From Rhodocyclales bacterium (GTDB taxonomy: Bacteria; Pseudomonadota; Gammaproteobacteria; Burkholderiales; Rhodocyclaceae): a stretch of 64,000 nt of DNA. The notes beneath the pieces were generated by a model. The model saw nothing but the letters and a program-made list of their open reading frames with translations, ran no database searches and was not told the origin of the DNA. Positions 1 to 8,105 of the stretch are shown here, in pieces. A program made the position numbers and the translations under genes. Location of the stretch: the NCBI GenBank assembly GCA_016235025.1, contig JACRMV010000002.1, positions 62,001-126,000 on the forward strand. Direction: 5' to 3'. The first letter of the stretch is position 1, and each line of letters starts with the position of its first letter.

Positions 1-331
1 TGAGGGGGTGCATGAATGCCTTCTGCAAGCATTGCGCGCCCGTTGAAACGGTTTGACCTGCATGCTTGCGATCTTTGCCCGGCGCGGCGAGACCGGAAAT
101 GCTTTTCGCTCGTGATAAACTTTGCGCGGTTTTTACTTATTTCTTTGACTCAGCTCAATACGTGGCTCCTTGACTGCGTGATAGCGCAGGGTGTGCCTGT
201 GAGCGGTCATCGGACTTTGAATAATTACGTTTCGGTACGGCTATGACTGGCTTTTTGACTGGTTATCGGGAAGGTGCAGGCTATTGCCGTTCGACTGGCT
301 GGTTTCTGCTGAAAATATGGGGTTTTTTGAA
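1..331. other. Upstream region of the cox operon, no convincing gene
   Basis: This stretch precedes the cytochrome oxidase operon. A 76-codon open frame at 16-246 has no recognisable protein character and no good ribosome site, so I do not call it. The region should hold the cox promoter, with TTGACT-like hexamers around 145-180 and 255, but no convincing -35/-10 pair can be fixed by eye. Confidence 0.5.
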
Positions 332-1477
332 ATGTGCATAAAAAAGACAGGGGTTCGGGCTGCGGCCCTATGGGCAAGCGGGGCAATTCTGGCTACGGTG
401 ACAGCGTCGGCCCAAGCCGGGTACCAGTTGAACTTTCAAGAACCGGCGACCAAGCTCGCACGCGAGGTTTATGACCTTCACATGATGATGATGTACATCT
501 GCGGCGTTATCTTCGTCGGGGTGTTCGGGGTCATGTTCTATTCCGTATTCAAACATCGCAAGTCATCGGGGCGGACGGCTGCAACATTTCATGAAAATAC
601 AACGGTGGAGTTGATCTGGACGATTATTCCGACGATTATCCTGATAGTCATGGTGTGGCCGGTAACCAAGGCATTGATTGCCATGCGTGATACGTCAAGT
701 GCTGACATAACGATCAAGGCAACCGGCTATCAATGGAAATGGGGCTATGACTACATCAAGGGCGAGGGCGAGGGCATCAAGTTCATGAGTATGTTGTCGA
801 CCCCGCGGGAGCAGGTCGAGGGAAGGGCGCCCAAAGGCGAGCATTACCTGCTCGAAGTGGACAACAATGTTGTTGTTCCGGTAGGGAAAAAAATTCGCAT
901 TCTCACTACGGCCGAAGATGTGATTCATGCTTGGTATGTGCCAGCGTTTGCAGTCAAGCAGGATGCGATACCCGGGTTCATTCGCGACACCTCGTTCCGC
1001 GCTGACAGAGAGGGAATTTTTCGTGGACAGTGCGCCGAGTTGTGCGGCAAGGATCATGGCTTCATGCCGATTGTTGTTGAGGTGGTGTCTGCCGAGAAAT
1101 ACAGCGCATGGGTGGCTGAGCAGAAGGCCAGGCTGTCCGTTGCGGCTGAGGATCCGAACAAGGTCTGGTCGCTCGATGAACTGAAGCAGCATGGCGAAGC
1201 GGTGTACACCAAAAATTGTGCGGCCTGTCACCAGGCGACCGGAAAAGGGCTGCCGCCGGCATTCCCGGCGCTTGATGGCTCGAAGATTGCAACCGGCTCC
1301 AAAGAGGTGCATCTCGATATCGTCCTGAATGGCAAGGCAGGGACCGCGATGCAGTCTTTCGGCAAACAATTATCGGATACGGACATCGCCGCCGTGCTGA
1401 CCTATGAACGTAATTCCTGGGGCAATAAGACGGGCGACATGGTGTTGCCGGCGGAAGTGAAGGCCGCCCGTAAATGA
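332..1477 (+). CDS. coxB: Cytochrome c oxidase subunit II with fused cytochrome c domain (caa3-type)
   Basis: Subunit II of an aa3/caa3 terminal oxidase, which passes electrons from cytochrome c through CuA to subunit I. From start 332 (381 aa) it opens with a clean signal peptide (MCIKKTG... ending SAQA/GYQ). Two membrane helices follow, then a periplasmic cupredoxin domain with the CuA motif CAELCGKDHGFM, and near residue 290 a c-type heme site CAACH. The C-terminal class I cytochrome c domain makes it a caa3-type subunit. The frame is open back to a TTG at 284, which has a fair GGAAGG upstream, and to an ATG at 317. I chose 332 because it gives the best signal peptide. It leads the operon 332-8058. 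Confidence 0.95.
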   Translation: MCIKKTGVRAAALWASGAILATVTASAQAGYQLNFQEPATKLAREVYDLHMMMMYICGVIFVGVFGVMFYSVFKHRKSSGRTAATFHENTTVELIWTIIPTIILIVMVWPVTKALIAMRDTSSADITIKATGYQWKWGYDYIKGEGEGIKFMSMLSTPREQVEGRAPKGEHYLLEVDNNVVVPVGKKIRILTTAEDVIHAWYVPAFAVKQDAIPGFIRDTSFRADREGIFRGQCAELCGKDHGFMPIVVEVVSAEKYSAWVAEQKARLSVAAEDPNKVWSLDELKQHGEAVYTKNCAACHQATGKGLPPAFPALDGSKIATGSKEVHLDIVLNGKAGTAMQSFGKQLSDTDIAAVLTYERNSWGNKTGDMVLPAEVKAARK

Positions 1478-1526
1478 TTGCCGAAATTTGGGTAAGGAAT
1501 ATTGAGTCGGATATCAGGAGATTGAA

Positions 1527-3119
1527 ATGAACATAGCTACAGCCGCAAATGGGCACGTCACGGCCCATGACGATCACGATCATGCACCCAAGGGGATGAT
1601 GCGCTGGTTGACGACCACCAATCACAAGGATATTGGTTCGATGTACCTGTGGTTCAGTTTTTTCATGTTTTTGGTCGGGGGCTGTATGGCGCTCACGATT
1701 CGTTCCGAGCTTTTCCAGCCGGGACTGCAGATTGTCAGGCCCGAGTTCTTCAATCAATTGACAACGCTGCATGGCTTGATCATGGTGTTCGGGGCCATCA
1801 TGCCGGCTTTCGTCGGCTTCGCCAACTGGATGATCCCGTTGCAAATCGGAGCTTCCGATATGGCGTTCGGGCGCATGAATAACTGGAGTTTCTGGCTGTT
1901 GCCGCCCGCCGCCTTGCTGTTGGTGGCGTCGATGTTTGTTCCGGGGGGCGCTGCCGCCGCCGGATGGACGCTTTATCCGCCGCTGACGATTCAGCAGGGG
2001 ATGGGAATGGACATGGCGATTTTTGCCATTCATATCCTTGGCATTTCTTCCATCATGGGCTCGATCAACATCATCACCACGATCCTTAATCTGCGTGCGC
2101 CGGGCATGACCCTGATGAAAATGCCGCTGTTTTGCTGGACATGGCTCATCACCGCTTATCTGATCATTGCGGTCATGCCGATATTGGCCGGCGCCGTGAC
2201 CATGACTCTTACCGATCGGCACTTCGGCACGCACTTCTTCAGTGCCGCCGGCGGTGGTGATCCGGTATTGTTTCAGCATATTTTCTGGTTCTTCGGTCAC
2301 CCTGAGGTGTACATCGTCATCATCCCGGGGTTTGGTGTCGTTTCGCAGGTTATTTCAACGTTTTCGCGCAAGCCGGTGTTTGGCTATGCCTCAATGGTTT
2401 ACGCGATTGCTGCGATTGGCATACTTTCCTTTACCGTATGGGCGCACCACATGTACACCACGGGCATGCCAATTTCGGCCCAACTCTATTTCATGTACGC
2501 AACCATGCTGATTGCCGTGCCGACAGGAGTGAAAATATTCAACTGGACGGCGACCATGTGGCGTGGTTCGCTGAGCTTTGAAACTCCCATGTTGTTTGCA
2601 ATCGGCTTCATCTTCCTGTTTACGCTGGGCGGTTTCTCTGGTTTGGTGTTGGCGATGGCCGCAGTGGATGTGCAGATGCAGGATACCTATTATGTAGTGG
2701 CCCATTTTCACTACACCATGGTGGCGGGCGCCTTGTTCTCGGCATTTGCGGGGCTTTACTACTGGTTGCCAAAGTGGACTGGTCATATGTATAACGAAAA
2801 AATGGGCCAGCTTCATTTCTGGTTATCCTTTGTTTTCTTCAACATGACTTTTTTCGTGCAGCACTTCCTTGGCATCGCTGGCATGCCGCGCCGTATTCCG
2901 GACTATGCGCTTCAATTCACGGAGTTCAACCAGATTTCAACAATTGGCGCCTTTGGTTTCGGTCTGTCCCAGCTGCTGGTGGTTTATAACGTGATTTCCT
3001 GCATGAGAAGCGGTGAAAAGGCTCCCGCAAAACCATGGGAAGGGGCTGAGGGGCTGGAATGGGAAGTGCCGTCGCCAGCACCCCACCATACATGGGAAGT
3101 ACAGCCGATCATCAAATGA
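1527..3119 (+). CDS. ctaD: Cytochrome c oxidase subunit I
   Basis: Catalytic heme-copper subunit that reduces O2 to water and pumps protons. Its 530 aa and twelve membrane helices are the usual size. Visible family marks are the low-spin heme histidine region TTLHGLIMVFG, the CuB/cross-linked His-Tyr motif GHPEVY carrying the D-channel glutamate, the HHMYTTG CuB ligands and the heme a3/a histidine region VAHFHYTMV. The N-terminus is His/Asp-rich (HDDHDHAPKG), common in proteobacterial CoxA. The ATG follows an AGGAG-like site. It lies 49 bp downstream of coxB in the same operon. Confidence 0.97.
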   Translation: MNIATAANGHVTAHDDHDHAPKGMMRWLTTTNHKDIGSMYLWFSFFMFLVGGCMALTIRSELFQPGLQIVRPEFFNQLTTLHGLIMVFGAIMPAFVGFANWMIPLQIGASDMAFGRMNNWSFWLLPPAALLLVASMFVPGGAAAAGWTLYPPLTIQQGMGMDMAIFAIHILGISSIMGSINIITTILNLRAPGMTLMKMPLFCWTWLITAYLIIAVMPILAGAVTMTLTDRHFGTHFFSAAGGGDPVLFQHIFWFFGHPEVYIVIIPGFGVVSQVISTFSRKPVFGYASMVYAIAAIGILSFTVWAHHMYTTGMPISAQLYFMYATMLIAVPTGVKIFNWTATMWRGSLSFETPMLFAIGFIFLFTLGGFSGLVLAMAAVDVQMQDTYYVVAHFHYTMVAGALFSAFAGLYYWLPKWTGHMYNEKMGQLHFWLSFVFFNMTFFVQHFLGIAGMPRRIPDYALQFTEFNQISTIGAFGFGLSQLLVVYNVISCMRSGEKAPAKPWEGAEGLEWEVPSPAPHHTWEVQPIIK

Positions 3120-3152
3120 CCGCTTTGATTCTGAGTGCATTGGACAAAAGTA

Positions 3153-3263
3153 ATGAGCGGTACCAATAACCCGAAAAATTTGCGGACAGCGTTGATTCTG
3201 GGCGCTTTCGCACTTGCGGTATTTTTCGGATTTATCGCTCGTTACTGGTATCTCCAGAAGTGA
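3153..3263 (+). CDS. Cytochrome oxidase small assembly protein (36 aa)
   Basis: A 36-codon gene between subunit I and ctaG, starting MSGTNNPKNLRTALILG and ending ARYWYLQK. It has one hydrophobic helix (about residues 12-29) with basic flanks. Betaproteobacterial cox operons often carry such a single-span small assembly protein at exactly this place. The TGA stop overlaps the GTG start of ctaG (GTGA), which supports translation. Assignment rests on position, size and topology; the mechanism is not known to me. Confidence 0.7.
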   Translation: MSGTNNPKNLRTALILGAFALAVFFGFIARYWYLQK

Positions 3264-3820
3264 ACGCAGTTCGGGAAGGGCAGAACCGCAGAACCCTGCT
3301 GAAACTGGCGGTATTTTCGTTGGCGATGTTTGGTTTCGGTTATGCACTGGTTCCACTGTATCCGGTGGTTTGCTCAGTGCTAGGAATCAACCAGACCGGG
3401 GTGGATGAGGCCAAGGCCAATACACAGGTTGATGCGAGCCGATCGGTGGTTGTCGAGTTCGATACCAATGTGCATGGGATGCCCTGGAAGTTTCGCCCCC
3501 TGGTCAGTCATGTATCAGTGCATCCCGGCGCAGTCGCGCAGGTGATGTTCGAGGTGGTGAATACACTGGATGTTCCTGTCACGGGACAGGCGATACCCAG
3601 TTATGGCCCACAGCTGGCAGCGGAGTACTTCCGCAAGCTGGAATGTTTTTGCTTCAATAAGCAGGTGTTGAAGCCTGGTGAGCGACGCCAGATGCCGGTG
3701 GTTTTTGTGGTTGATCCGGCATTGCCGAAAGATATCTCCACGATTACTTTGTCGTATACGTTTTTTGAGGTTGAGGGTAATCGGCGCGCTGTGCAGCATT
3801 CTGCCAAGGTGGGCACGTGA
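3260..3820 (+). CDS. ctaG: Cytochrome c oxidase assembly protein CtaG/Cox11 (copper delivery to CuB)
   Basis: Membrane-anchored copper chaperone that loads CuB of subunit I. The 186 aa have one N-terminal anchor helix (residues about 12-32), then a periplasmic Cox11 domain with the copper motif ECFCFNKQ followed by LKPGERRQMPVVFVVDP, both diagnostic. The start is GTG at 3260, overlapping the previous stop. Its own stop overlaps the GTG of the next gene, so this part of the operon is translationally coupled. Confidence 0.95.
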   Translation: MNAVREGQNRRTLLKLAVFSLAMFGFGYALVPLYPVVCSVLGINQTGVDEAKANTQVDASRSVVVEFDTNVHGMPWKFRPLVSHVSVHPGAVAQVMFEVVNTLDVPVTGQAIPSYGPQLAAEYFRKLECFCFNKQVLKPGERRQMPVVFVVDPALPKDISTITLSYTFFEVEGNRRAVQHSAKVGT

Positions 3821-4044
3821 GCCTGCCAGAGAAGCCGCCGCGAAAAGCCGGGTTGCTGATGATCGTGTCGGCTGTCATGGCATCGTTTCTCGGAATTCGG
3901 CGACGTAACGATTACGAGTCCGATGCAGCCAGTTTGTCGCTGGGGCAGGTAGTGATCGCTGGAATTGTTGGCGGAATTGTCTTTGTTGCCGGAGTCGTGG
4001 TGTTGGTCAAGGTGGTCATGGCAAATTTAACAAGTGGTAATTAA
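3817..4044 (+). CDS. DUF2970 small membrane protein of the cox operon
   Basis: A 75-aa protein with a hydrophobic segment near residues 12-26 (LLMIVSAVMASFLGI, followed by RRRNDYE) and a second helix at about 45-68. This architecture and the place between ctaG and coxC match the DUF2970 family of betaproteobacterial cox clusters. The GTG start overlaps the ctaG stop. Function is unknown; a role in oxidase assembly or stability is inferred only from context. Confidence 0.8.
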   Translation: MSLPEKPPRKAGLLMIVSAVMASFLGIRRRNDYESDAASLSLGQVVIAGIVGGIVFVAGVVVLVKVVMANLTSGN

Positions 4045-4067
4045 TGGAGTTTGAAGGGAGAGCAACG

Positions 4068-4925
4068 ATGTCTACAGAGCACCATCAAGAAAGCTATTAC
4101 TATGTCCCGGGACCTTCTGCGTGGCCGTTGGTTGGCTCGCTGGCCCTGTTTCTCCTGGCCATTGGCGCTGTCATGGTCATGAACAAGACGGGTCCGGGCA
4201 CGTTGACCCTGCTGGCGGGTTTCGCCGTGCTTTTTTACATGATGTATGGCTGGTTCGGGAAAGTGATCGGGGAATCCGAAAGCGGAGCCTATAACAAGCG
4301 CGTCGATGGTTCTTTCCGCTGGGCAATGGGCTGGTTCATTTTTTCCGAAGTCATGTTCTTCGCCGCTTTTTTTGGAGCGCTCTATTATCTCCGAACTATT
4401 TCGGTGCCAGATCTTGCGAGCGCAGACAACGCCCTGCTTTGGCCGGACTTCAAGAGTGTGTGGCCAAGCGCAGGCCCTGACTTCAAGGAAGAGTGGGAGG
4501 CAATGAAGCCGTGGGGAATTCCCGCCATCAATACACTGTTGCTGCTGACGTCAGGTGTTACTCTGACGTGGGCGCACTGGGGTTTGATGAAAGGCAATCG
4601 TACGCAACTCAAGGCCGGGTTGTTTCTGACGGTGTTGCTTGGTTCGGTGTTTCTTGGTTTTCAGTTTTATGAGTACGGCCATGCCTACCATGAGATGAAT
4701 CTGACGCTGGCGACTGGCGCTTATGGCAGTACGTTTTACATGCTTACCGGATTCCACGGTTTTCACGTTACCGTCGGCACCATCATGCTGATAGTCATGC
4801 TGGGGCGATCAATGAAAGGCCATTTCACAGCCGAGCATCACTTCGCCTTTGAAGCGGTTGCCTGGTATTGGCACTTTGTTGATGTGGTCTGGCTGTTCCT
4901 GTTCGTCGTGGTGTACTGGCTCTGA
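4068..4925 (+). CDS. ctaE: Cytochrome c oxidase subunit III
   Basis: Seven-helix subunit III of the oxidase. From the ATG at 4068 it is 285 aa. This ATG has a good ribosome site (GAAGGGAG, 4053-4060), whereas an in-frame ATG at 4044 overlapping the DUF2970 stop has none. Family signatures include the membrane glutamates in FSEVMFFAAFFGALY, the TGFHGFHVTVG motif and the C-terminal FEAVAWYWHFVDVVWLFLF. It ends the first part of the operon and is followed by a hairpin. Confidence 0.96.
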   Translation: MSTEHHQESYYYVPGPSAWPLVGSLALFLLAIGAVMVMNKTGPGTLTLLAGFAVLFYMMYGWFGKVIGESESGAYNKRVDGSFRWAMGWFIFSEVMFFAAFFGALYYLRTISVPDLASADNALLWPDFKSVWPSAGPDFKEEWEAMKPWGIPAINTLLLLTSGVTLTWAHWGLMKGNRTQLKAGLFLTVLLGSVFLGFQFYEYGHAYHEMNLTLATGAYGSTFYMLTGFHGFHVTVGTIMLIVMLGRSMKGHFTAEHHFAFEAVAWYWHFVDVVWLFLFVVVYWL

Positions 4926-4934
4926 TTCTTTCAT

Positions 4935-4963
4935 CGTCTGCCGGTACGGGTTGCCGGCAGACG
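4935..4963. terminator. Hairpin between coxC and the convergent DUF2909 gene
   Basis: A perfect 10-bp inverted repeat, CGTCTGCCGG / CCGGCAGACG, with a 9-nt loop, 10 bp after the coxC stop. No T-run follows it on either strand. It may be a processing or attenuation hairpin, or a weak bidirectional terminator, rather than a classical terminator. Confidence 0.4.
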
Positions 4964-4993
4964 CTGTTGCCAGCCAGGGTCATCGGCCATTGA

Positions 4994-5188
4994 TCAAAGT
5001 CGATGACCGATGAGGCCAAAGTAATGGGCCAGCATAAGCAAAAGGAATAAGCCCAAGGACAACGCAACTCTGGATGTCAGGGCTTTGACTGTCCGAGTTG
5101 ATCCGCTATTGTCTTTGAACAGGAAATACAGAGCCGAGAACAGGCTGGCAAAAATGGCAACCAGTATCAGAATGACGACAATTCGCAC
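4994..5188 (-). CDS. DUF2909 twin-transmembrane protein
   Basis: A 64-aa protein with two membrane helices (about residues 2-22 and 41-60) linked by a short polar loop, and ending FGLIGHRL. This is the DUF2909 / twin-transmembrane family normally found inverted between coxC and SURF1 in betaproteobacteria. I start it at the GTG at 5188 (VRIVVILILVAIF), because the open frame upstream is not protein-like and would overlap the SURF1 promoter. Its function is unknown. Confidence 0.75.
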   Translation of the reverse strand: MRIVVILILVAIFASLFSALYFLFKDNSGSTRTVKALTSRVALSLGLFLLLMLAHYFGLIGHRL

Positions 5189-5280
5189 GGTTTGCTTTCG
5201 GTCTGGCGGGTTTGCGAAACAGCAGTTTACCGGAAAAGCATTTACCCACTGATTCCCATGCACACGTTGCTCATTCAGTA

Positions 5281-6006
5281 ATGGCAAACTCTGTTTCACG
5301 GCGCCGGATAGTCCCGACACTTGCAGCTATTTTGGTAATCGCCGTAACCCTGCGGATGGGGTTCTGGCAGCTGGACCGGGCGCGGCACCGCGATGCACTG
5401 GAAACGCAGCTGAGTGCCGTCCGCAACGCAGTTCCGCTGCAGTTGGGAACGGCAATGCTTGATGGCAAGGCGCTGGAATTCCACCCCGCTCAGGTGCGTG
5501 GGGAGTGGATAAAGGAGAAATTGGTGTTTCTGGATAACCAGGTTTACCAGGGGCAGGCAGGGTTTGAAATACTGATGCCGCTCCACGTTCCTGGCACAGA
5601 TACAAATGTGCTTGTCAATCGCGGCTGGATTCGTGGCACCAACGACCGGAGTCGTTTACCGGATGTCGTGACCCCCGCCGGGATGCAATCAGTCACCGGC
5701 CTGATCCGGGAGAGAACGCCAAGGGTGGGCTCGGTCGGAGTGGGAGCGCGCACGGGCAATATCTGGAGTGAAGTTACTCCGGCCGGTTTCGCCGAATGGG
5801 CTGGCTTGCCGCTACAGCCGCTGGTGCTGTATCAGACCAGCGAAACACAGGACGGACTGATACGCGATTGGCCGCATCCCGGGAACGGTGCCGATCGCAA
5901 CCGGGGCTATGCCTTGCAATGGTTTGCAATGGCCGTGGTGACGGCGGCGTTTTGGGGTTATTACTTTTTTCGCCGTAGTAATGGACGCAATGACAAAGAC
6001 ACGTAG
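5281..6006 (+). CDS. SURF1 family cytochrome oxidase assembly protein
   Basis: Membrane protein that helps insert heme a into subunit I. The 241 aa have the SURF1 plan: an N-terminal helix (about 9-28) directly followed by GFWQLDRARHRDA, a periplasmic domain with the VNRGWI motif, and a C-terminal helix (about 217-233) near QWFAMAVV. Start 5281 fits because the conserved core begins at once after it; a longer frame to 5212 adds only unconserved residues. It diverges from the DUF2909 gene, so a second promoter probably lies at 5189-5280. Confidence 0.9.
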   Translation: MANSVSRRRIVPTLAAILVIAVTLRMGFWQLDRARHRDALETQLSAVRNAVPLQLGTAMLDGKALEFHPAQVRGEWIKEKLVFLDNQVYQGQAGFEILMPLHVPGTDTNVLVNRGWIRGTNDRSRLPDVVTPAGMQSVTGLIRERTPRVGSVGVGARTGNIWSEVTPAGFAEWAGLPLQPLVLYQTSETQDGLIRDWPHPGNGADRNRGYALQWFAMAVVTAAFWGYYFFRRSNGRNDKDT

Positions 6007-6547
6007 AACCCTGTTGCTGCTGATTGCTGTTGGCACATTGCCGATAATCGCCTCGTACTCCGTGTATTTGTGGTGGCGCCCTGCGTCACACATGAATCAC
6101 GGAGAACTGCTGGAAACCCGCTCTGCCGGCTTGCAGGGGATGAAGACAGCCGACGGCCAGGCTCTGGCGGAGGTTGTAGCGAAGAAGTGGGTGCTGTTGA
6201 CGGTGCAGCCTGCCAGTTGCGACGTGCGGTGCCAGAACAAACTGTATCTGATGCGTCAGATTCGCACGGCACAGAATGAAAACATGCTGCGGCTTGAGCG
6301 AGTATGGATTGTGCCCGGGGTGGAACAACCCGATCCGAAACTGCTTGCGGCGCTCCCGGGGTTGCATCTGGTTCATGCCGCCGATCAAAGCCAGTTGCAG
6401 TTGCTACCTCTGGGGGCTGATCCCGGAGCATACATTTTCCTCATTGATCCGCTGGGAAATCTGGTTTTGCGCTACGATGACCATTCCGAACCCAAAGGCA
6501 TGCTGGCTGACCTCCGCCGGCTGCTGCGTTACTCGGGGCTGGGCTGA
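5990..6547 (+). CDS. SCO-like membrane thioredoxin-fold protein of the cox operon
   Basis: 185 aa with an N-terminal membrane anchor (about residues 6-28, ending YLWW) and a periplasmic domain carrying the CxxxC pair in ASCDVRCQNK. The CxxxC motif and the C-terminal IFLIDPLGNLVLRY strand resemble SCO/thioredoxin-fold copper proteins. I see no clear counterpart of the SCO copper histidine, so its redox or copper role is open. It overlaps the end of SURF1 and lies 30 bp before ctaB, the place where betaproteobacteria usually have this gene followed by ctaA. Confidence 0.7.
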   Translation: MTKTRRTLLLLIAVGTLPIIASYSVYLWWRPASHMNHGELLETRSAGLQGMKTADGQALAEVVAKKWVLLTVQPASCDVRCQNKLYLMRQIRTAQNENMLRLERVWIVPGVEQPDPKLLAALPGLHLVHAADQSQLQLLPLGADPGAYIFLIDPLGNLVLRYDDHSEPKGMLADLRRLLRYSGLG

Positions 6548-6577
6548 TGCTATCGCTGACTGATGGAGCCTGACGCT

Positions 6578-7477
6578 ATGAGTATTGCCCACCCCGCAGC
6601 AAAATCCACCGACCTTGGCTTGATCATTAGCGACTACCTCACACTGACCAAGCCACGCGTCGTATCGCTGATTGTTTTTTGCGCATTCATCGGCATGCTG
6701 CTGGCGCCCAGCGAAACCCTGACGCTGTCCCGCGTGGCTGTCGCGACGTTTGGTATCGCGTTGGTCGCAGGCGCCGCTGCCGCATTCAACTGCCTGGTAG
6801 AGCAGCGGATAGACCAGAGCATGGCCCGCACGCGTGGCAGGGCTACAGCGCGCGGTGTAATCAGCACTCGTGCCGCCCTGCTATGGTCGCTCGTGCTAGG
6901 CGGGCTAGGCATGGTGCTGCTGCTGGCTTGGGTGAATACACTGACGGCTGTGCTGACGTTTGCCACATTTGTCGGTTATTCCATCATCTACACGCTGATT
7001 CTCAAGCCGCGAACGCCACAGAATATCGTGATAGGCGGACTCTCTGGCGCGATGCCGCCGGCGCTTGGCTGGGCCGCCATTGCCGACAATGTTCCGGCCG
7101 AAGCATGGATTCTGGTGCTGATCATTTTCGTCTGGACGCCGCCGCATTTCTGGGCACTGGCGCTTTATCGCACCAAGGAATACGCCGCCGCCGGCGTCCC
7201 CATGCTGCCTGTGACGCATGGCCCGGAGTTCACCCGGTTCCATGTTTTTCTGTATACGATACTGCTCTCTACGGTGACGTTGCTGCCTTTCATCATTCGC
7301 ATGAGCGGCTGGGTTTACCTGGCGACCGCGTTGGTGCTGGATGCAATTTTTCTGCGTTATGCGTGGCTGATATGGCGTCATTACACCGATCAAATCGCGC
7401 AAAAAACATTTCGCTACTCCATTTTTTATCTTTCGGCGATCTTCGCGGTATTGCTCATCGATCATTTCATCCAGTGA
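6578..7477 (+). CDS. ctaB: Protoheme IX farnesyltransferase (heme O synthase)
   Basis: UbiA-family membrane prenyltransferase that converts heme B to heme O for the oxidase. Start 6578 gives 299 aa and is preceded by GGAG nine bases upstream; an ATG at 6563 lacks this. Substrate-binding motifs are visible: [19 protein letters not shown] (first Asp-rich loop), [12 protein letters not shown] and [13 protein letters not shown]. The stop shares a base with the start of the next gene (TGATG). Heme A synthase (ctaA), normally just upstream, is absent here. Confidence 0.95.
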   Translation: MSIAHPAAKSTDLGLIISDYLTLTKPRVVSLIVFCAFIGMLLAPSETLTLSRVAVATFGIALVAGAAAAFNCLVEQRIDQSMARTRGRATARGVISTRAALLWSLVLGGLGMVLLLAWVNTLTAVLTFATFVGYSIIYTLILKPRTPQNIVIGGLSGAMPPALGWAAIADNVPAEAWILVLIIFVWTPPHFWALALYRTKEYAAAGVPMLPVTHGPEFTRFHVFLYTILLSTVTLLPFIIRMSGWVYLATALVLDAIFLRYAWLIWRHYTDQIAQKTFRYSIFYLSAIFAVLLIDHFIQ

Positions 7478-8058
7478 TGATGCGACGCCTCGCCATGATT
7501 CTTTTCACCTGCCTGATGGCGGCATGCAGCGAGCCGCTGCACTTCAATGCGACAGACATTACCGGAAGTGGCATCGGTGCCGATTTCTCCTTGACCGATC
7601 ACACGGGAAAGCTACGCCACCTCGCAGATTTCCGCGGCAAGGTCGTGGTCGTATTCTTCGGTTTCACACACTGTTCCGAGGCTTGCCCGGTGACGTTGAA
7701 GGCGCTGGCGGATGCCCTGCGCTTGCTGGATACTGAAGCGGCTGCGCGCACACAGGTTTTGTTTGTGTCGCTAGATCCGGAACGTGATACCGAATCGGCG
7801 TTGGCGCACTATGTGACGACGTTTGACCCTTCGTTTCTCGGCTTGCGTGGTGAGGCAGCAACGGTCGAGCAGGTGTCGAAGGCATTCAAGGCGTACAGCA
7901 AAAAAGGGCCGGCCAGCGGTGCGGGCGATTACTCTGTAGACCATTCTTCCGGGTCGTATGCCTACGATCCGGAAGGGAAAATTCGCTTGTACATCAATTA
8001 TGGCGAAACTCCGCAGCGGATTGCCGATGACCTGAAGCTACTTCTCGCCGGAAAATAA
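7477..8058 (+). CDS. SCO1/SenC copper metallochaperone lipoprotein
   Basis: Copper chaperone for the CuA site of subunit II. The 193 aa begin with a lipoprotein signal ending LMAAC, then the thioredoxin-like fold with copper cysteines HCSEACPVTLK, the LFVSLDPERD strand and the copper histidine in DYSVDHSSGS. It starts at 7477 (or the adjacent ATG at 7480), translationally coupled to ctaB, and is the last gene of the operon before a terminator. Confidence 0.93.
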   Translation: MMRRLAMILFTCLMAACSEPLHFNATDITGSGIGADFSLTDHTGKLRHLADFRGKVVVVFFGFTHCSEACPVTLKALADALRLLDTEAAARTQVLFVSLDPERDTESALAHYVTTFDPSFLGLRGEAATVEQVSKAFKAYSKKGPASGAGDYSVDHSSGSYAYDPEGKIRLYINYGETPQRIADDLKLLLAGK

Positions 8059-8082
8059 CAAAGGCAGCCGTAGCTGCCTTTG
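8059..8082. terminator. Terminator between sco and rpoH
   Basis: Inverted repeat CAAAGGCAGC / GCTGCCTTTG with a CGTA loop, immediately after the sco stop and 24 bp from the convergent rpoH stop. The A and T bases at the stem ends read as a short T-run in both directions, so it can serve both genes. Confidence 0.7.
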
Positions 8083-8105
8083 GGAATGCCGCGTCAACGC
8101 AACGT

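Noticed and set aside
16-246. 76-codon open frame before coxB
   Set aside because: No ribosome site, no protein-like features, and it covers the expected cox promoter.
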